Below the pieces are notes generated by a model that saw only the letters and a list, made by a program, of their open reading frames with translations, was not told where the DNA came from and did not search any database. From CAYWMP01 sp964459445 (GTDB lineage: Bacteria; Desulfobacterota; DSM-4660; Desulfatiglandales; HGW-15), in assembly GCA_964459445.1 (NCBI GenBank), contig CAYWMP010000159.1, forward strand, positions 1 to 13,761: 13,761 nt of DNA. Direction: 5' to 3'. The position numbers and the translations under genes were made by a program. Positions 1-7,334 of the stretch are shown here, in pieces. Numbering within the stretch: the stretch's first letter is position 1; each line of letters opens with the position of its first letter.

Positions 1-13
1 CCTGTCAGATTTG

Positions 14-32
14 TTTGACTCGTTTAGTCAAA
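14..32. promoter_or_regulatory. Inverted repeat upstream of the VOC gene, possible operator
   Basis: TTTGACT, a five-base loop CGTTT, and AGTCAAA form a perfect 7-base inverted repeat about 75 bases before the first gene. No T-run follows it, so a terminator is unlikely. It may be an operator for the locus regulator, but no second copy was found before the other genes, and the link is inference. Confidence 0.3.
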
Positions 33-106
33 GAATCGCGGTGTAAGGAGCTAATTAATCTCTACGGAAAACTTATAACGCACTTAAATAAACAGGAGGT
101 ATTAAC

Positions 107-601
107 ATGGCTTATCCAAGAACACTTTCACACATTGGAATTTCCGTCACCGATCTCGAAGCAGCGCTGAAGTTTTATACGGAGGTCTTCGGCTGGTATG
201 TGATTATGCCACCGACGGAGATCCATCAGGACGACAGCGCAATCGGCGTTATGTGCGACGATGTCTTCGGCGAAGGGTGGGGTTCCTTTAAGATCGCCCA
301 TATGTCCACAGGGGATCGGGTCGGCGTGGAGCTTTTTGAATTCAAGGATGCACAACCGCCGGAAAAGCACTTTGAATATTGGAAAACAAGCATTTTTCAT
401 GTCTGCGTTCAGGATCCGGACGTGGAGGGAATGGCCAAAAGGATCGTCGAGTATGGCGGGAAACAGCGCATGCCGGTTCGCTATTACTACCCGGATGACA
501 AGCCTTACCGCATGGTCTACTGCGAAGATCCCTTTGGGAATATTATCGAGATTTACAGCCACAGCTATGAATTGACCTATTCGCCGGGTGCTTACGTATA
601 G
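107..601 (+). CDS. VOC family (glyoxalase/bleomycin-resistance fold) metalloprotein
   Basis: This is a 164-residue vicinal-oxygen-chelate protein with two beta-alpha-beta-beta-beta halves. The first half starts at SHIGISVTDLEAALKFY (residues 8-24) and the second at about residue 95 (SIFHVCVQD). The four usual metal-ligand positions appear filled: His9, Glu75 (GVELFEF), His98 and Glu148 (GNIIEIYSHS). It is therefore probably an active divalent-metal enzyme rather than a binding-only homologue. Family members include glyoxalase I, methylmalonyl-CoA epimerase, ring-cleavage dioxygenases and sugar-acid isomerase-like enzymes, and the sequence does not tell which applies. The start is firm: AGGAGGT lies seven bases before the ATG. 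It is the first gene of the sugar-acid-like locus on the same strand, so an epimerase, lyase or isomerase role on a pathway intermediate is a reasonable inference. Confidence 0.85.
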   Translation: MAYPRTLSHIGISVTDLEAALKFYTEVFGWYVIMPPTEIHQDDSAIGVMCDDVFGEGWGSFKIAHMSTGDRVGVELFEFKDAQPPEKHFEYWKTSIFHVCVQDPDVEGMAKRIVEYGGKQRMPVRYYYPDDKPYRMVYCEDPFGNIIEIYSHSYELTYSPGAYV

Positions 602-661
602 GATGGCATCTGGGCACCGTTCGATTTTTTGGCACGGGCTAATCTATTGCCACACTGAGAA

Positions 662-947
662 TGAGACCTTTGAAAAATGTTCAATTTTGTTCGAGTTCAG
701 GTCGAAGATCCCGCACTTTGAGCGGGGGAAGGCGAAAGTGTTAACCACAGGAATACATAGAGTATTTAAAGGATTAACCCGCCTTACTTCTGGCTGGTTA
801 AAACTTGAGCCTGACGCAGCTTGTCCCGTCGTAGCTCTTGCCGCGCCATAGCTTCTTGTCCGCCACAGCCTTGGCGGCGGTGGATTGCGACGGCGGGTTA
901 GCGAAGATGGAAGATTGGGCAAAAGGGGGCGTTTCGCTAAGGTCTCA
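662..947. repeat. Composite repeat block bounded by inverted TGAGACCTT / AAGGTCTCA
   Basis: The spacer between the VOC gene and the dehydrogenase is about 400 bases and holds no convincing gene. It is bounded by TGAGACCTT (662-670) and its exact reverse complement AAGGTCTCA (939-947). Just inside the left end, TTGAA-AAATG-TTCAA (671-685) and CCCGC-N7-GCGGG (710-726) are small hairpins. A further copy of AAGGTCTCA occurs at 5807-5815, next to another hairpin. The arrangement resembles dispersed non-coding repeats or a relic of a non-autonomous element. The open frames crossing it have no family-like sequence. Confidence 0.45.
775..900. repeat. 126-base element with 9-base terminal inverted repeats and internal degenerate repeats
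   Basis: TAACCCGCC (775-783) and GGCGGGTTA (892-900) are perfect inverted copies closing a 126-base segment. Inside, the core AGC(T/C) followed by TTG- and CC-rich sequence recurs at 818, 833, 850 and 867, at intervals of 15-17 bases, giving about four degenerate tandem units. The block is nested within the AAGGTCTCA-bounded region. It looks like a dispersed intergenic repeat of the small folded type. Mobility is not shown. Confidence 0.4.
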
Positions 948-1005
948 GAATAGAGGTGGGCAAAACAAGAAAGTACACTCAAATGCTTCAGAACAGGTGA
1001 TGATG

Positions 1006-2013
1006 ATGAGTGGAATAAAGAAAGTGGTTATCACGGACTACGACTTCGGAAACGTCGATGTCGAAAGGGCTATTATCGAGGGCGCTGGTTTTAATCTTGT
1101 TGCAGCTCAGTGCAAGAGCGAGGACGAACTTATTGAGGTAGCCCGATATGCCGATGCGGTAATCACGCAATATGCCCGCGTGGGAGAAAAGACCATCGAT
1201 GCCTTCAACAACTGCTGGCTGATCGCTCGTTATGGGATCGGGGTTGACATCGTTGATGTGGAGGCAGCCACCCGCCGCAATATCCTGGTGACCAATATCC
1301 CGGACTATTGCGTAGATGAGGTGGCGGACCATGCAATGGCGATGCTCCTTTGCTGCATCCGCAAACTCCGGGAATATAACAGGGCCACGAGGTCGGGCGT
1401 GTGGCAGTGGCAGGCCGCACAGCCGATCCATCGCATAAAGGGAAGTACGATGGGCCTCTTGGCCTTCGGCAAAATTGCGCGAACCATAGCGGAGCGGGCA
1501 AAGCCCTTTGGGATGCGATTGACGGCCTATGATCCCTATGTTTCGGAAGAGGATTATCTCCCCTACGGCGTCACAGCCGTCACCCTCGACAAACTCATAG
1601 AAAAATCGGATTACCTGATGATGCAGGTTCCTTTGACGGAAAAGACAAGGGGGATGATAGGCGAAGCAGAGCTGAGAAGGATGAAGCCTACGGCCATTAT
1701 TATCAACACAAGCCGAGGCCCCCTTGTGGACAACAAGGCGCTTTACACAGCCTTGAAGGAAGGATGGATAGGGGCGGCAGCCATAGATGATACAGAGGAG
1801 GAGCCGGCAAAGAAAAGGGATTGGAAACCGGATAACCTGCTATTTCAATTGGACAACATCATCATCACCCCGCATTCAGCCTATTACTCCGAGGAATCCA
1901 TAGGAGAGGCGAGAGTCCGAGCCTCGGAGGAGGTTGTCCGGGTTCTAAGCGGAAAACGCCCTTTATCGCCCGTTAATCGCGTTATTCTGGCCGATGGAAG
2001 TCATTCAAGGTAA
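1006..2013 (+). CDS. D-isomer-specific 2-hydroxyacid dehydrogenase (CtBP-like)
   Basis: From ATG 1006 this gives about 335 residues, the normal length for the family. The open frame extends back to 838, but the upstream part is repeat DNA and lacks family sequence. AGGTGA at 995-1000 sits correctly for ATG 1006; ATGs at 1000 and 1003 are alternatives. Expected motifs are present: RYGIGVDIVDVEAA in the N-terminal catalytic domain, a Rossmann segment near residues 150-176 ending in Asp176 (YDPY), and the catalytic trio Arg237 (NTSRGPLVD), Glu266 (EEEP) and His290 (TPHSAYYSE). The PHSAYYSEES ending is typical of C-terminal-binding-protein-like 2-hydroxyacid dehydrogenases. The dinucleotide loop is unusual: AFGKIA instead of GxGxxG. 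It should interconvert a 2-keto acid and a D-2-hydroxyacid with NAD(P)H in the cytoplasm. The substrate is unknown; a sugar-acid intermediate or hydroxypyruvate is possible from context. Confidence 0.85.
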   Translation: MSGIKKVVITDYDFGNVDVERAIIEGAGFNLVAAQCKSEDELIEVARYADAVITQYARVGEKTIDAFNNCWLIARYGIGVDIVDVEAATRRNILVTNIPDYCVDEVADHAMAMLLCCIRKLREYNRATRSGVWQWQAAQPIHRIKGSTMGLLAFGKIARTIAERAKPFGMRLTAYDPYVSEEDYLPYGVTAVTLDKLIEKSDYLMMQVPLTEKTRGMIGEAELRRMKPTAIIINTSRGPLVDNKALYTALKEGWIGAAAIDDTEEEPAKKRDWKPDNLLFQLDNIIITPHSAYYSEESIGEARVRASEEVVRVLSGKRPLSPVNRVILADGSHSR

Positions 2014-2062
2014 TAGAAACTCACACACACGTTAGGGATAAAGAAGGGAGGAATTAAGAGAA

Positions 2063-2737
2063 ATGGCCCATGTGATCAACGATTTTGAGCGCCCGGAAGC
2101 CGCTTTGGTAGATGAGTACCGAGAGGTAGTGAAATGCTACAGTGCATCCTGTGTTTTTGCTGATGTCCAAAGGCGGCGCAATGTAATGGATAGTGCCATC
2201 AAGCCCATTTCAAACGGTACCATTGTGGGGCCTGCTTTGACCGTGAAACTCTCACCCGGTGACCTTGTGGATTGCCTGGATGCCCTGAAGGCCGCACAGG
2301 CAGGGGACATTGTCGTCGTCGATGCCGGGGGAGAGACTGAGACCTCCATATGGGGAGGCCTCATGGGAGGGCTCTGCCTGATGAAAGGGGTTAATGGAGC
2401 CATCATCGACGGCGCAGGCCGGGATATCGATGAGCTTCGAGATCTGGGGTTCTTTCTTTTCTCGCGATCGATCACATCCCGTGGAACCCATACCATGTAT
2501 TCCAAAAGGATGGATGAACTGGAGATCAATGTTCCGATTCAATGCGGTGGCGTGGTGGTCAATCCCGGGGACATGATTGTTGCCGATGAAAATGGGATCA
2601 CCGTCGTCGCAAACAAAGAACTTGAGTCTGTTTTGGCTTTGGCAAAGGAGCAAGCGGAGCGTGAAGAAGAAACCCGGAAGCGGATCTCTGCGGGCAAGAC
2701 CGTTGATGAGCTGCTCGAGGAGTTTGGACGTCTCTAA
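2063..2737 (+). CDS. RraA / HMG-CHA aldolase family protein
   Basis: This 224-residue protein belongs to the RraA-like family, which includes the RNase E inhibitor RraA and class II pyruvate aldolases for 4-hydroxy-4-methyl-2-oxoglutarate and 4-carboxy-4-hydroxy-2-oxoadipate. The core is clear: PALTVKL near 57-63, GDIVVVDAGG (81-90), WGGLMG (97-102), the signature DGAGRD with Arg120 and Asp121 (the substrate-binding Arg and metal-binding Asp of the aldolases), and NPGDMIVADENGITVV (167-182). The acidic helical tail after about 190 is longer than in E. coli RraA. GGGAGG is 11 bases before the ATG. It lies 49 bases after the dehydrogenase and 55 bases before a 2-keto-3-deoxy-sugar-acid kinase, so a retro-aldol role releasing pyruvate is more likely than RNase control. 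That assignment is contextual. Confidence 0.85.
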   Translation: MAHVINDFERPEAALVDEYREVVKCYSASCVFADVQRRRNVMDSAIKPISNGTIVGPALTVKLSPGDLVDCLDALKAAQAGDIVVVDAGGETETSIWGGLMGGLCLMKGVNGAIIDGAGRDIDELRDLGFFLFSRSITSRGTHTMYSKRMDELEINVPIQCGGVVVNPGDMIVADENGITVVANKELESVLALAKEQAEREEETRKRISAGKTVDELLEEFGRL

Positions 2738-2744
2738 TAGTCAG

Positions 2745-2758
2745 AAGTAATATTACTT
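2745..2758. promoter_or_regulatory. 14-base perfect palindrome between aldolase and kinase genes
   Basis: AAGTAATATTACTT is a perfect 14-base palindrome in the 55-base gap between the RraA-like gene and the kinase gene. It is AT-rich with no T-run after it. It may be an operator or part of an internal promoter, but no second copy was found in the window. Confidence 0.3.
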
Positions 2759-2792
2759 TACCAGAGCAAAAAAACGGGGCAGCAAAGCACCT

Positions 2793-3710
2793 ATGGCAAT
2801 GCATCTCATCGGTTTGGACTGGGGCATCAGTTCTCTAAGAGGATATCTGATGGATGGAGACGGCCGGATCCTGGATACCGTCTCAAACAGATTGGGTATT
2901 CTTCATAGGGAAGATCGCGCATTTGAAGAGGCCTTTGAAGAATCCGTCGGGCACTGGATGGACGACTACCCCGAAGCGCCCATGATTACCTGCGGCATGA
3001 TCGGAAGCCGACAAGGGTGGTTTGAAGTGCCCTACCTTCCATGCCCGGTGGGCTTTGCCGAATTTGCCAATCACCTGAGTCCGCTAGAGACGACGAGGGG
3101 AAGAAAACTCTGGTTCGTCCCTGGAATCATGTATCGGGCGGAGGACAATACCCCGGACGTCATCAGGGGAGAAGAGACACAGATTTTGGGTGGCATCCAA
3201 TCCGAGAGGGAAAGATGCCTGTTCGTCCTACCCGGCACCCACAGTAAATGGGCGGTCGTGATGGAAGGCCGAATCACAGCGTTTTCAACCTACATGACCG
3301 GTGAACTGTTCGCTGTGCTCTGCGACCACAGTATCTTGGGACGTCTTATGGAAGATGGACCGGATGACGAAGCAGCCTTTCTTAAGGGGGTGGCATGTGC
3401 GGTGGTGGCCGCAAAACAGGGCAGAGGCGTGATGGATAAATTGTTCAGCGCTCGCAGCCTGGGGCTTTTCAACGAGGTGGCAGCGACAAATTTGAGGTCC
3501 TATCTCTCAGGTATTCTGATAGGTGGAGAGGTGGCAGAAGCCACGGTAAAAAGCAAGGAGGGTATGGGGCTCAGACTCATCGGTGATTCTCGGCTTTCGA
3601 TGCTCTATAGCAAGGCCCTTGATCAGTTCGGTTGGTCTTCGGAAATACTGACCGAAAACCTGGCGGCCCATGCCCTATTCTCCATTGCTAAAAGCGCCCG
3701 GCTGTTATGA
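2793..3710 (+). CDS. dgoK: 2-dehydro-3-deoxygalactonokinase family kinase
   Basis: This is a 305-residue member of the DgoK family (ASKHA fold). DgoK phosphorylates 2-keto-3-deoxy-D-galactonate at O6 with ATP in the De Ley-Doudoroff pathway. Family marks are the N-terminal phosphate loop LIGLDWGISSLRGYLMD (5-21), ITCGMIGSRQGW near 65-76, the central VLPGTHSKWA segment, TYMTGELFAVL, and the C-terminal YLSGILIGGEV. Length is normal. The ribosome site is poor (GGGG about 13 bases upstream); ATG 2799 is a second possible start. It directly follows the RraA-like gene. The usual KDPGal aldolase (DgoA) and galactonate dehydratase (DgoD) are not in the window, so the true substrate may be a related 2-keto-3-deoxy acid. 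The family call is strong and the substrate is inferred. Confidence 0.87.
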   Translation: MAMHLIGLDWGISSLRGYLMDGDGRILDTVSNRLGILHREDRAFEEAFEESVGHWMDDYPEAPMITCGMIGSRQGWFEVPYLPCPVGFAEFANHLSPLETTRGRKLWFVPGIMYRAEDNTPDVIRGEETQILGGIQSERERCLFVLPGTHSKWAVVMEGRITAFSTYMTGELFAVLCDHSILGRLMEDGPDDEAAFLKGVACAVVAAKQGRGVMDKLFSARSLGLFNEVAATNLRSYLSGILIGGEVAEATVKSKEGMGLRLIGDSRLSMLYSKALDQFGWSSEILTENLAAHALFSIAKSARLL

Positions 3711-3741
3711 ATAACGCCTTCGATAACAATTTGAAAAGGTG

Positions 3742-3776
3742 TGGAGTACTGGAGTATTGGAGTGTTGGAGTGCTGG
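3742..3776. repeat. 8-base tandem repeat (TGGAGTNN), 4.4 copies
   Basis: TGGAGTAC, TGGAGTAT, TGGAGTGT and TGGAGTGC follow each other without gaps and end in TGG. The last two bases of each unit vary. The array lies in the 166-base gap between the kinase and the regulator gene. Arrays of this type are, to my recollection, scattered in intergenic DNA of Desulfobacterota. No function is shown. Confidence 0.8.
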
Positions 3777-3876
3777 TCTTGAGCAAGGAGAAATCAAGGC
3801 CACAAATTCTGGACGTCGATTGTTTACTCTTTAATTATCGAAAATTTAGACAAGAAAGGAAGCCTCTGTAGATTCT

Positions 3877-4551
3877 ATGAAGAATGCAATGGAACAAATC
3901 ACAAGGCCGAAATCACTCACAGAGATTGCCCATGAGAATATTCGCAGGGCTATCACCAAAGGCCATCTCAGACTCGGACAACCCATATCCGAAAGCGGAT
4001 TGGCCTCTTCCCTTGGCACCAGCAAGACGCCGGTTCGCGAGGCCCTGGCCCAATTAAAGATCGAGGGGCTTGTGAATATCTTTCCTCAAAAGGGGACCTT
4101 TGTCTTCACCATGAGTGAAAAAGAGGTACTGGATATTTGCGAGCTACGGTACACACTCGAGAGTACGGCACTAAAGTTAGCCATGGAAAGGAACAAGCAA
4201 CAATTCCTCAGTGATCTCAGAAGTGTGGTTGGGAGAATGAAAAAGGCCCATAATAAAGGTGAAGATGACCAATACCTCGATCTCGATACTGAATACCACA
4301 ACCTGTTTTTTAGACATTGCGGAAACCAATACTTGGAAGATGCCTTCAAGCTCATCGGGGCCCGTGTTGAGGCCGTCAGGACCCATTTGGCCGCTTTGCC
4401 TCAACACATGGAGAAATCCTGCGATGAACACATAAAAATGACAAAAAGTCTGAACCAAGGAGAATTCGAAGATACGCTTAAAATTCTCAATGAACACATC
4501 ACACGAACCAAGGAATCTGCTGCCGTGCATATTCCGAACTACAAATTCTGA
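3877..4551 (+). CDS. GntR-family transcriptional regulator, FCD (FadR-like) subfamily
   Basis: This 224-residue repressor-type protein begins with a winged helix-turn-helix, about residues 10-75: TEIAHENIRRAI, LASSLGTSKTPVREAL (the recognition region) and the wing GLVNIFPQKGTFVF. From about residue 85 to the end it has an all-helical FCD ligand-binding domain. The FCD metal-site pattern looks intact: an Asp four residues before a His in DTEYHNLF, then EHIKMTKSL and NEHITRTKE supplying two further His. Such domains bind small carboxylates such as sugar acids and 2-keto acids. The gene sits between the catabolic genes and the importer genes, so it most likely controls both in response to the substrate or an intermediate. 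ATG 3877 has only a distant GGAAG; ATG 3889 is an alternative start. The exact ligand cannot be read from sequence. Confidence 0.9.
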   Translation: MKNAMEQITRPKSLTEIAHENIRRAITKGHLRLGQPISESGLASSLGTSKTPVREALAQLKIEGLVNIFPQKGTFVFTMSEKEVLDICELRYTLESTALKLAMERNKQQFLSDLRSVVGRMKKAHNKGEDDQYLDLDTEYHNLFFRHCGNQYLEDAFKLIGARVEAVRTHLAALPQHMEKSCDEHIKMTKSLNQGEFEDTLKILNEHITRTKESAAVHIPNYKF

Positions 4552-4765
4552 GGGGCCTTATAGGATAACGTGAAGCGGACTCTCCATTGCAGTCATTTCC
4601 TTTAGGTCATTCGCCTATTAATTTTGTCAATTTGTCACTCAAAACCTAAGGCACTCAGGTTAGGAAAGGAGGTGGAAGGGTAAATACCGTATTTTGGGCC
4701 GAATGTAAGACGCAATGCATTCCTTTGAAAGAACAAATGGTGGACAAAAGGAAAAGGAGGGGGAC

Positions 4766-5752
4766 ATGAAATCGAAAAAGTTAGTATCAATCGTACTTGT
4801 TATCACTGCCCTGTTCATCCTTGTCTTTGGGATGGGCACTGCAGTATCTGCGGATGAAGAATACATCTATGTGTCCTGTATGGGTAATCTGGAGTTCTTC
4901 AATGCCCATAAGTATGGCTGGAAATGGGCAGGAAAAGCAATGGGCGTCAAGACTTCCTATGTGGGTCCCGCCGAATATGATCTCAATGCGATGACTGCAG
5001 CCTTCGATCAGGCCATTGCAAAGAAACCAAAGGGGATTGTTGTTTTTGCGGTGGAACCGGCTCTCACACCAACAATAAATAAAGCTGTTGAGGCAGGGAT
5101 ACCCGTTGTAACAATCCTAGGAGACTTGCCGGACTCCAAACGGTTGACCTTCGTCGGCTCCCATCAATACACATTGGGATACCTCGGTGGAAAGAGGCTC
5201 GCGGACGCCTTGGGCGGCAAAGGCCAAGTGGCTGTCTTGAGCATCCCCGGTGTTAAGATGTTTGATGACCGGGAGGAGGGATTCAGGGCGGCCTTCAAAG
5301 AATTTTCCGGTATCAAGGTCGTTCAGGTGGGTGACACCAAGGCGGATACGGTAACCGCCATAAATACGGCCAAGAGTATTATGCTCCGTCATCCGGAGCT
5401 TCGCGGTTTTGCATGCACCGATTCCACAGGCGGCATCGGTTCGGCAACGGCGGTAGAGGAAACGGGAAGGATCGGTGAAGTCAAGATCGTCTCCATGGAT
5501 CGAAACTCAGATGTCCTGGAGAAAATCAAAAAAGGCGTGATCACGGGCACCGTGGTCCAGAATGATGCGGGAATGCCTTTCTGGGCCCTGATGGTCCTCT
5601 ACAATTACAATCACAACCAGCCGCCCCTTACCACAGACAACTGGAAAGCCCAAACAAAGGCCGAACCAGATACCATCTTTACCTCTGTAAACTACGCAGA
5701 CAAATCAAACCTTGACTTTTTTCTCAAAGCAAACACGCTATATCAACCTTAG
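4766..5752 (+). CDS. Sugar ABC transporter periplasmic substrate-binding protein (CUT2 type)
   Basis: This encodes about 328 residues, starting with a Sec signal peptide: KSKK basic start, a hydrophobic stretch LVSIVLVITALFILVFG, and likely cleavage after AVSA before DEEYIYV. The body is a periplasmic-binding-protein fold of the ribose/xylose/galactose class (Peripla_BP_4), with two lobes split near residue 130. Recognisable stretches are QAIAKKPKGIVVFAVEP, AVEAGIPVVTILGDLP, YLGGKRLADAL and KIVSMDRNSDVLEKIKKG. The frame is open back to 4715, but AAGGAGGG just before ATG 4766 and the signal peptide fix the start there. It is the first gene of a binding protein, ATPase and permease set, and a stem-loop follows its stop. 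Cargo is unknown; a pentose, hexose or sugar-acid compound fits the neighbouring kinase. Confidence 0.9.
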   Translation: MKSKKLVSIVLVITALFILVFGMGTAVSADEEYIYVSCMGNLEFFNAHKYGWKWAGKAMGVKTSYVGPAEYDLNAMTAAFDQAIAKKPKGIVVFAVEPALTPTINKAVEAGIPVVTILGDLPDSKRLTFVGSHQYTLGYLGGKRLADALGGKGQVAVLSIPGVKMFDDREEGFRAAFKEFSGIKVVQVGDTKADTVTAINTAKSIMLRHPELRGFACTDSTGGIGSATAVEETGRIGEVKIVSMDRNSDVLEKIKKGVITGTVVQNDAGMPFWALMVLYNYNHNQPPLTTDNWKAQTKAEPDTIFTSVNYADKSNLDFFLKANTLYQP

Positions 5753-5774
5753 TGCCGTGTACCAACGCCCAACC

Positions 5775-5803
5775 CACCCCCGCACCTGATGCGGGGGTGT
5801 TTT
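5775..5803 (+). terminator. Hairpin with T-run after the binding-protein gene (terminator or attenuator)
   Basis: CACCCCCGCA (5775-5784), loop CCTGA, and TGCGGGGGTG (5790-5799) form a perfect 10-base-pair GC-rich stem followed directly by TTTT. It lies 22 bases after the binding-protein stop and just before the ATPase gene. In such operons an intercistronic stem often lets most transcripts end after the abundant binding protein while some read through. The same palindrome could also be a dispersed repeat that landed here. Confidence 0.65.
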
Positions 5804-5825
5804 GCAAAGGTCTCAAATTGATATC

Positions 5826-7334
5826 ATGATGGAAGAGATCCTTAGGGTTGAAGACATCTCCAAAAGCTTTCCAGGGGTCATTGCTGTCGATCGCGTCAGC
5901 CTGAGCTTAAAAAGTGGCGAGATCCTTGCCTTGGTGGGTGAGAATGGGGCCGGCAAAAGCACTCTGACGAACATGCTTGGAGGCGTGCTGATGCCAGACA
6001 GCGGTGAGATATTCTTGGAGGACAAATCCGTCATTTTCCACTCAACCTATAATGCCATTCGGAAAGGAATCAGCACGGTCTTTCAAGAGCTCTCTTTAGT
6101 AGGAACCCTATCCGTCGCGGAAAATATCTTTGCAAACCGACAACCGATTGGTCTTTTGAACAAAATAAAATGGCGTGACCTCTATAGTGAAACCGAGGCC
6201 CTGCTCGAGAGGTTCGACCTTCACCTCGACCCCCTGCTTCAGGTCAAAAGACTCTCCATGGGACAGCGACAGATCCTGGAAATACTCAAGGCCATTTCAA
6301 ATAATCCAAAAGTCCTTATCCTGGACGAACCCACATCCTCCCTCACTGAAGGAGAAACAGATTATTTGTTCCGGAACATAGAGAAACTCCAAAAGATCGG
6401 GATGTCCTTTATCTACATTACCCACAAACTCTCTGAGGTATTTGAAATCGCTAACCGCGTCGTGGTGATGCGGGACGGGAAATATGTTGGCAGCAAGGAT
6501 GTCGGCGACGTAACGGAGGGCGACATTGTCTCCATGATGGTTGGGCGTGAAATCGAGAATGTTTATGGTCAGACTGCCGGCGAAACAGAACCGAGCGAAT
6601 ACTTTCGTGTTGAAGATTTCTCCAGAAAGGGCGCTTTCCAGGATGTCAGTTTTGGGCTCAGACGTGGTGAGATACTCGGCTTTGCGGGTCTTATCGGGGC
6701 AGGACGGACGGATCTTGCCCAATCCATTTTTGGTGCGGCACCCAAAGACTCGGGCAGAGTCCTATTGCATGACCAAGAGATCAAGATTCATGATCCCAAA
6801 GATGCCATTAAGAACAGAATCGCATACCTGACCGAGGATCGAAAAGGACTGGGCCTGTTCTTAAGTATGCCCATAAGGGATAACGTGATTGCACCTTCCC
6901 TCAAGCATTTTACATCCGGGGTTGGCATCATAAACAAAGCTATCATCGAGAAAACGGTAAAACAAAAGATCGAACAGTTTACGATCTCAACGCCCTCTAT
7001 ACTAAAAAAAGTCCTCAATCTATCGGGAGGTAATCAGCAGAAGTGTCTGGTCGCCATGTGGATGGGAATAGGGCCGGAGGTCATCATTTTTGACGAGCCG
7101 ACCAGGGGTGTGGACGTCGGGGCCAGGGTTGAGATCTATCAGAAACTGAGGGAATTTGCCTTGGCAGGCACCGGTATTGTTATGATCTCTTCCGATCTGC
7201 CTGAGCTTATCGGCATGTGCGACCGTATTCTCGTGATGCATCAGGGCAGGATCAAAGGGGAGCTTTTGCCGAACGAGTTTTCCGAGGAACGGATTCTGTC
7301 CTTTGCAGCCGGAATTAGTGAGCAGGCCGCGTAG
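5826..7334 (+). CDS. Sugar ABC transporter ATP-binding protein, RbsA/MglA-like double ATPase
   Basis: This encodes about 502 residues with two ABC domains, as in RbsA/MglA/XylG of CUT2 importers. In the first domain, Walker A is GENGAGKST, the signature is LSMGQRQ, and Walker B is VLILDEPTSSLT. In the second, the Walker A position reads GLIGAGRTD without the usual Lys, the signature is LSGGNQQK, and Walker B is VIIFDEPTRGVD. A degenerate second Walker A is normal for this family. The beginning MEEILRVEDISKSFPGV lines up with RbsA, supporting ATG 5826 or 5829. No good ribosome site precedes either, and the frame continues back to TTG 5802 inside the terminator tail, so the start is uncertain. 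It works at the inner membrane face with the permease encoded at 7594-8577. Confidence 0.9.
   Translation: MMEEILRVEDISKSFPGVIAVDRVSLSLKSGEILALVGENGAGKSTLTNMLGGVLMPDSGEIFLEDKSVIFHSTYNAIRKGISTVFQELSLVGTLSVAENIFANRQPIGLLNKIKWRDLYSETEALLERFDLHLDPLLQVKRLSMGQRQILEILKAISNNPKVLILDEPTSSLTEGETDYLFRNIEKLQKIGMSFIYITHKLSEVFEIANRVVVMRDGKYVGSKDVGDVTEGDIVSMMVGREIENVYGQTAGETEPSEYFRVEDFSRKGAFQDVSFGLRRGEILGFAGLIGAGRTDLAQSIFGAAPKDSGRVLLHDQEIKIHDPKDAIKNRIAYLTEDRKGLGLFLSMPIRDNVIAPSLKHFTSGVGIINKAIIEKTVKQKIEQFTISTPSILKKVLNLSGGNQQKCLVAMWMGIGPEVIIFDEPTRGVDVGARVEIYQKLREFALAGTGIVMISSDLPELIGMCDRILVMHQGRIKGELLPNEFSEERILSFAAGISEQAA

Noticed and set aside
128..562. 144-codon minus-strand frame inside the VOC gene
   Set aside because: It is antisense to a well-supported gene and has no recognisable motifs.
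588..982. Open frames on both strands between the VOC gene and the dehydrogenase
   Set aside because: They cross inverted repeats, lack ribosome sites and show no family-like composition; the DNA is better explained as repeats.
838..1005. Upstream extension of the dehydrogenase reading frame
   Set aside because: The extra 56 residues are encoded by repeat DNA, do not resemble the family N-terminus, and the ribosome site fits ATG 1006.
988..1431. 147-codon minus-strand frame inside the dehydrogenase
   Set aside because: It is a shadow of the real gene, whose Rossmann and catalytic motifs are clear in the plus frame.
4643..4664. Small inverted repeat CCTAA/TTAGG upstream of the binding protein as a regulator site or riboswitch
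   Set aside because: The arms are only five bases with alternative pairings and no larger conserved fold is visible.
4666..4704. Strong AAGGAGGTGG ribosome-site-like sequence before the binding-protein gene
   Set aside because: No start codon lies at a useful distance; the nearby ATG at 4702 is followed at once by TAA. The real start at 4766 has its own site.
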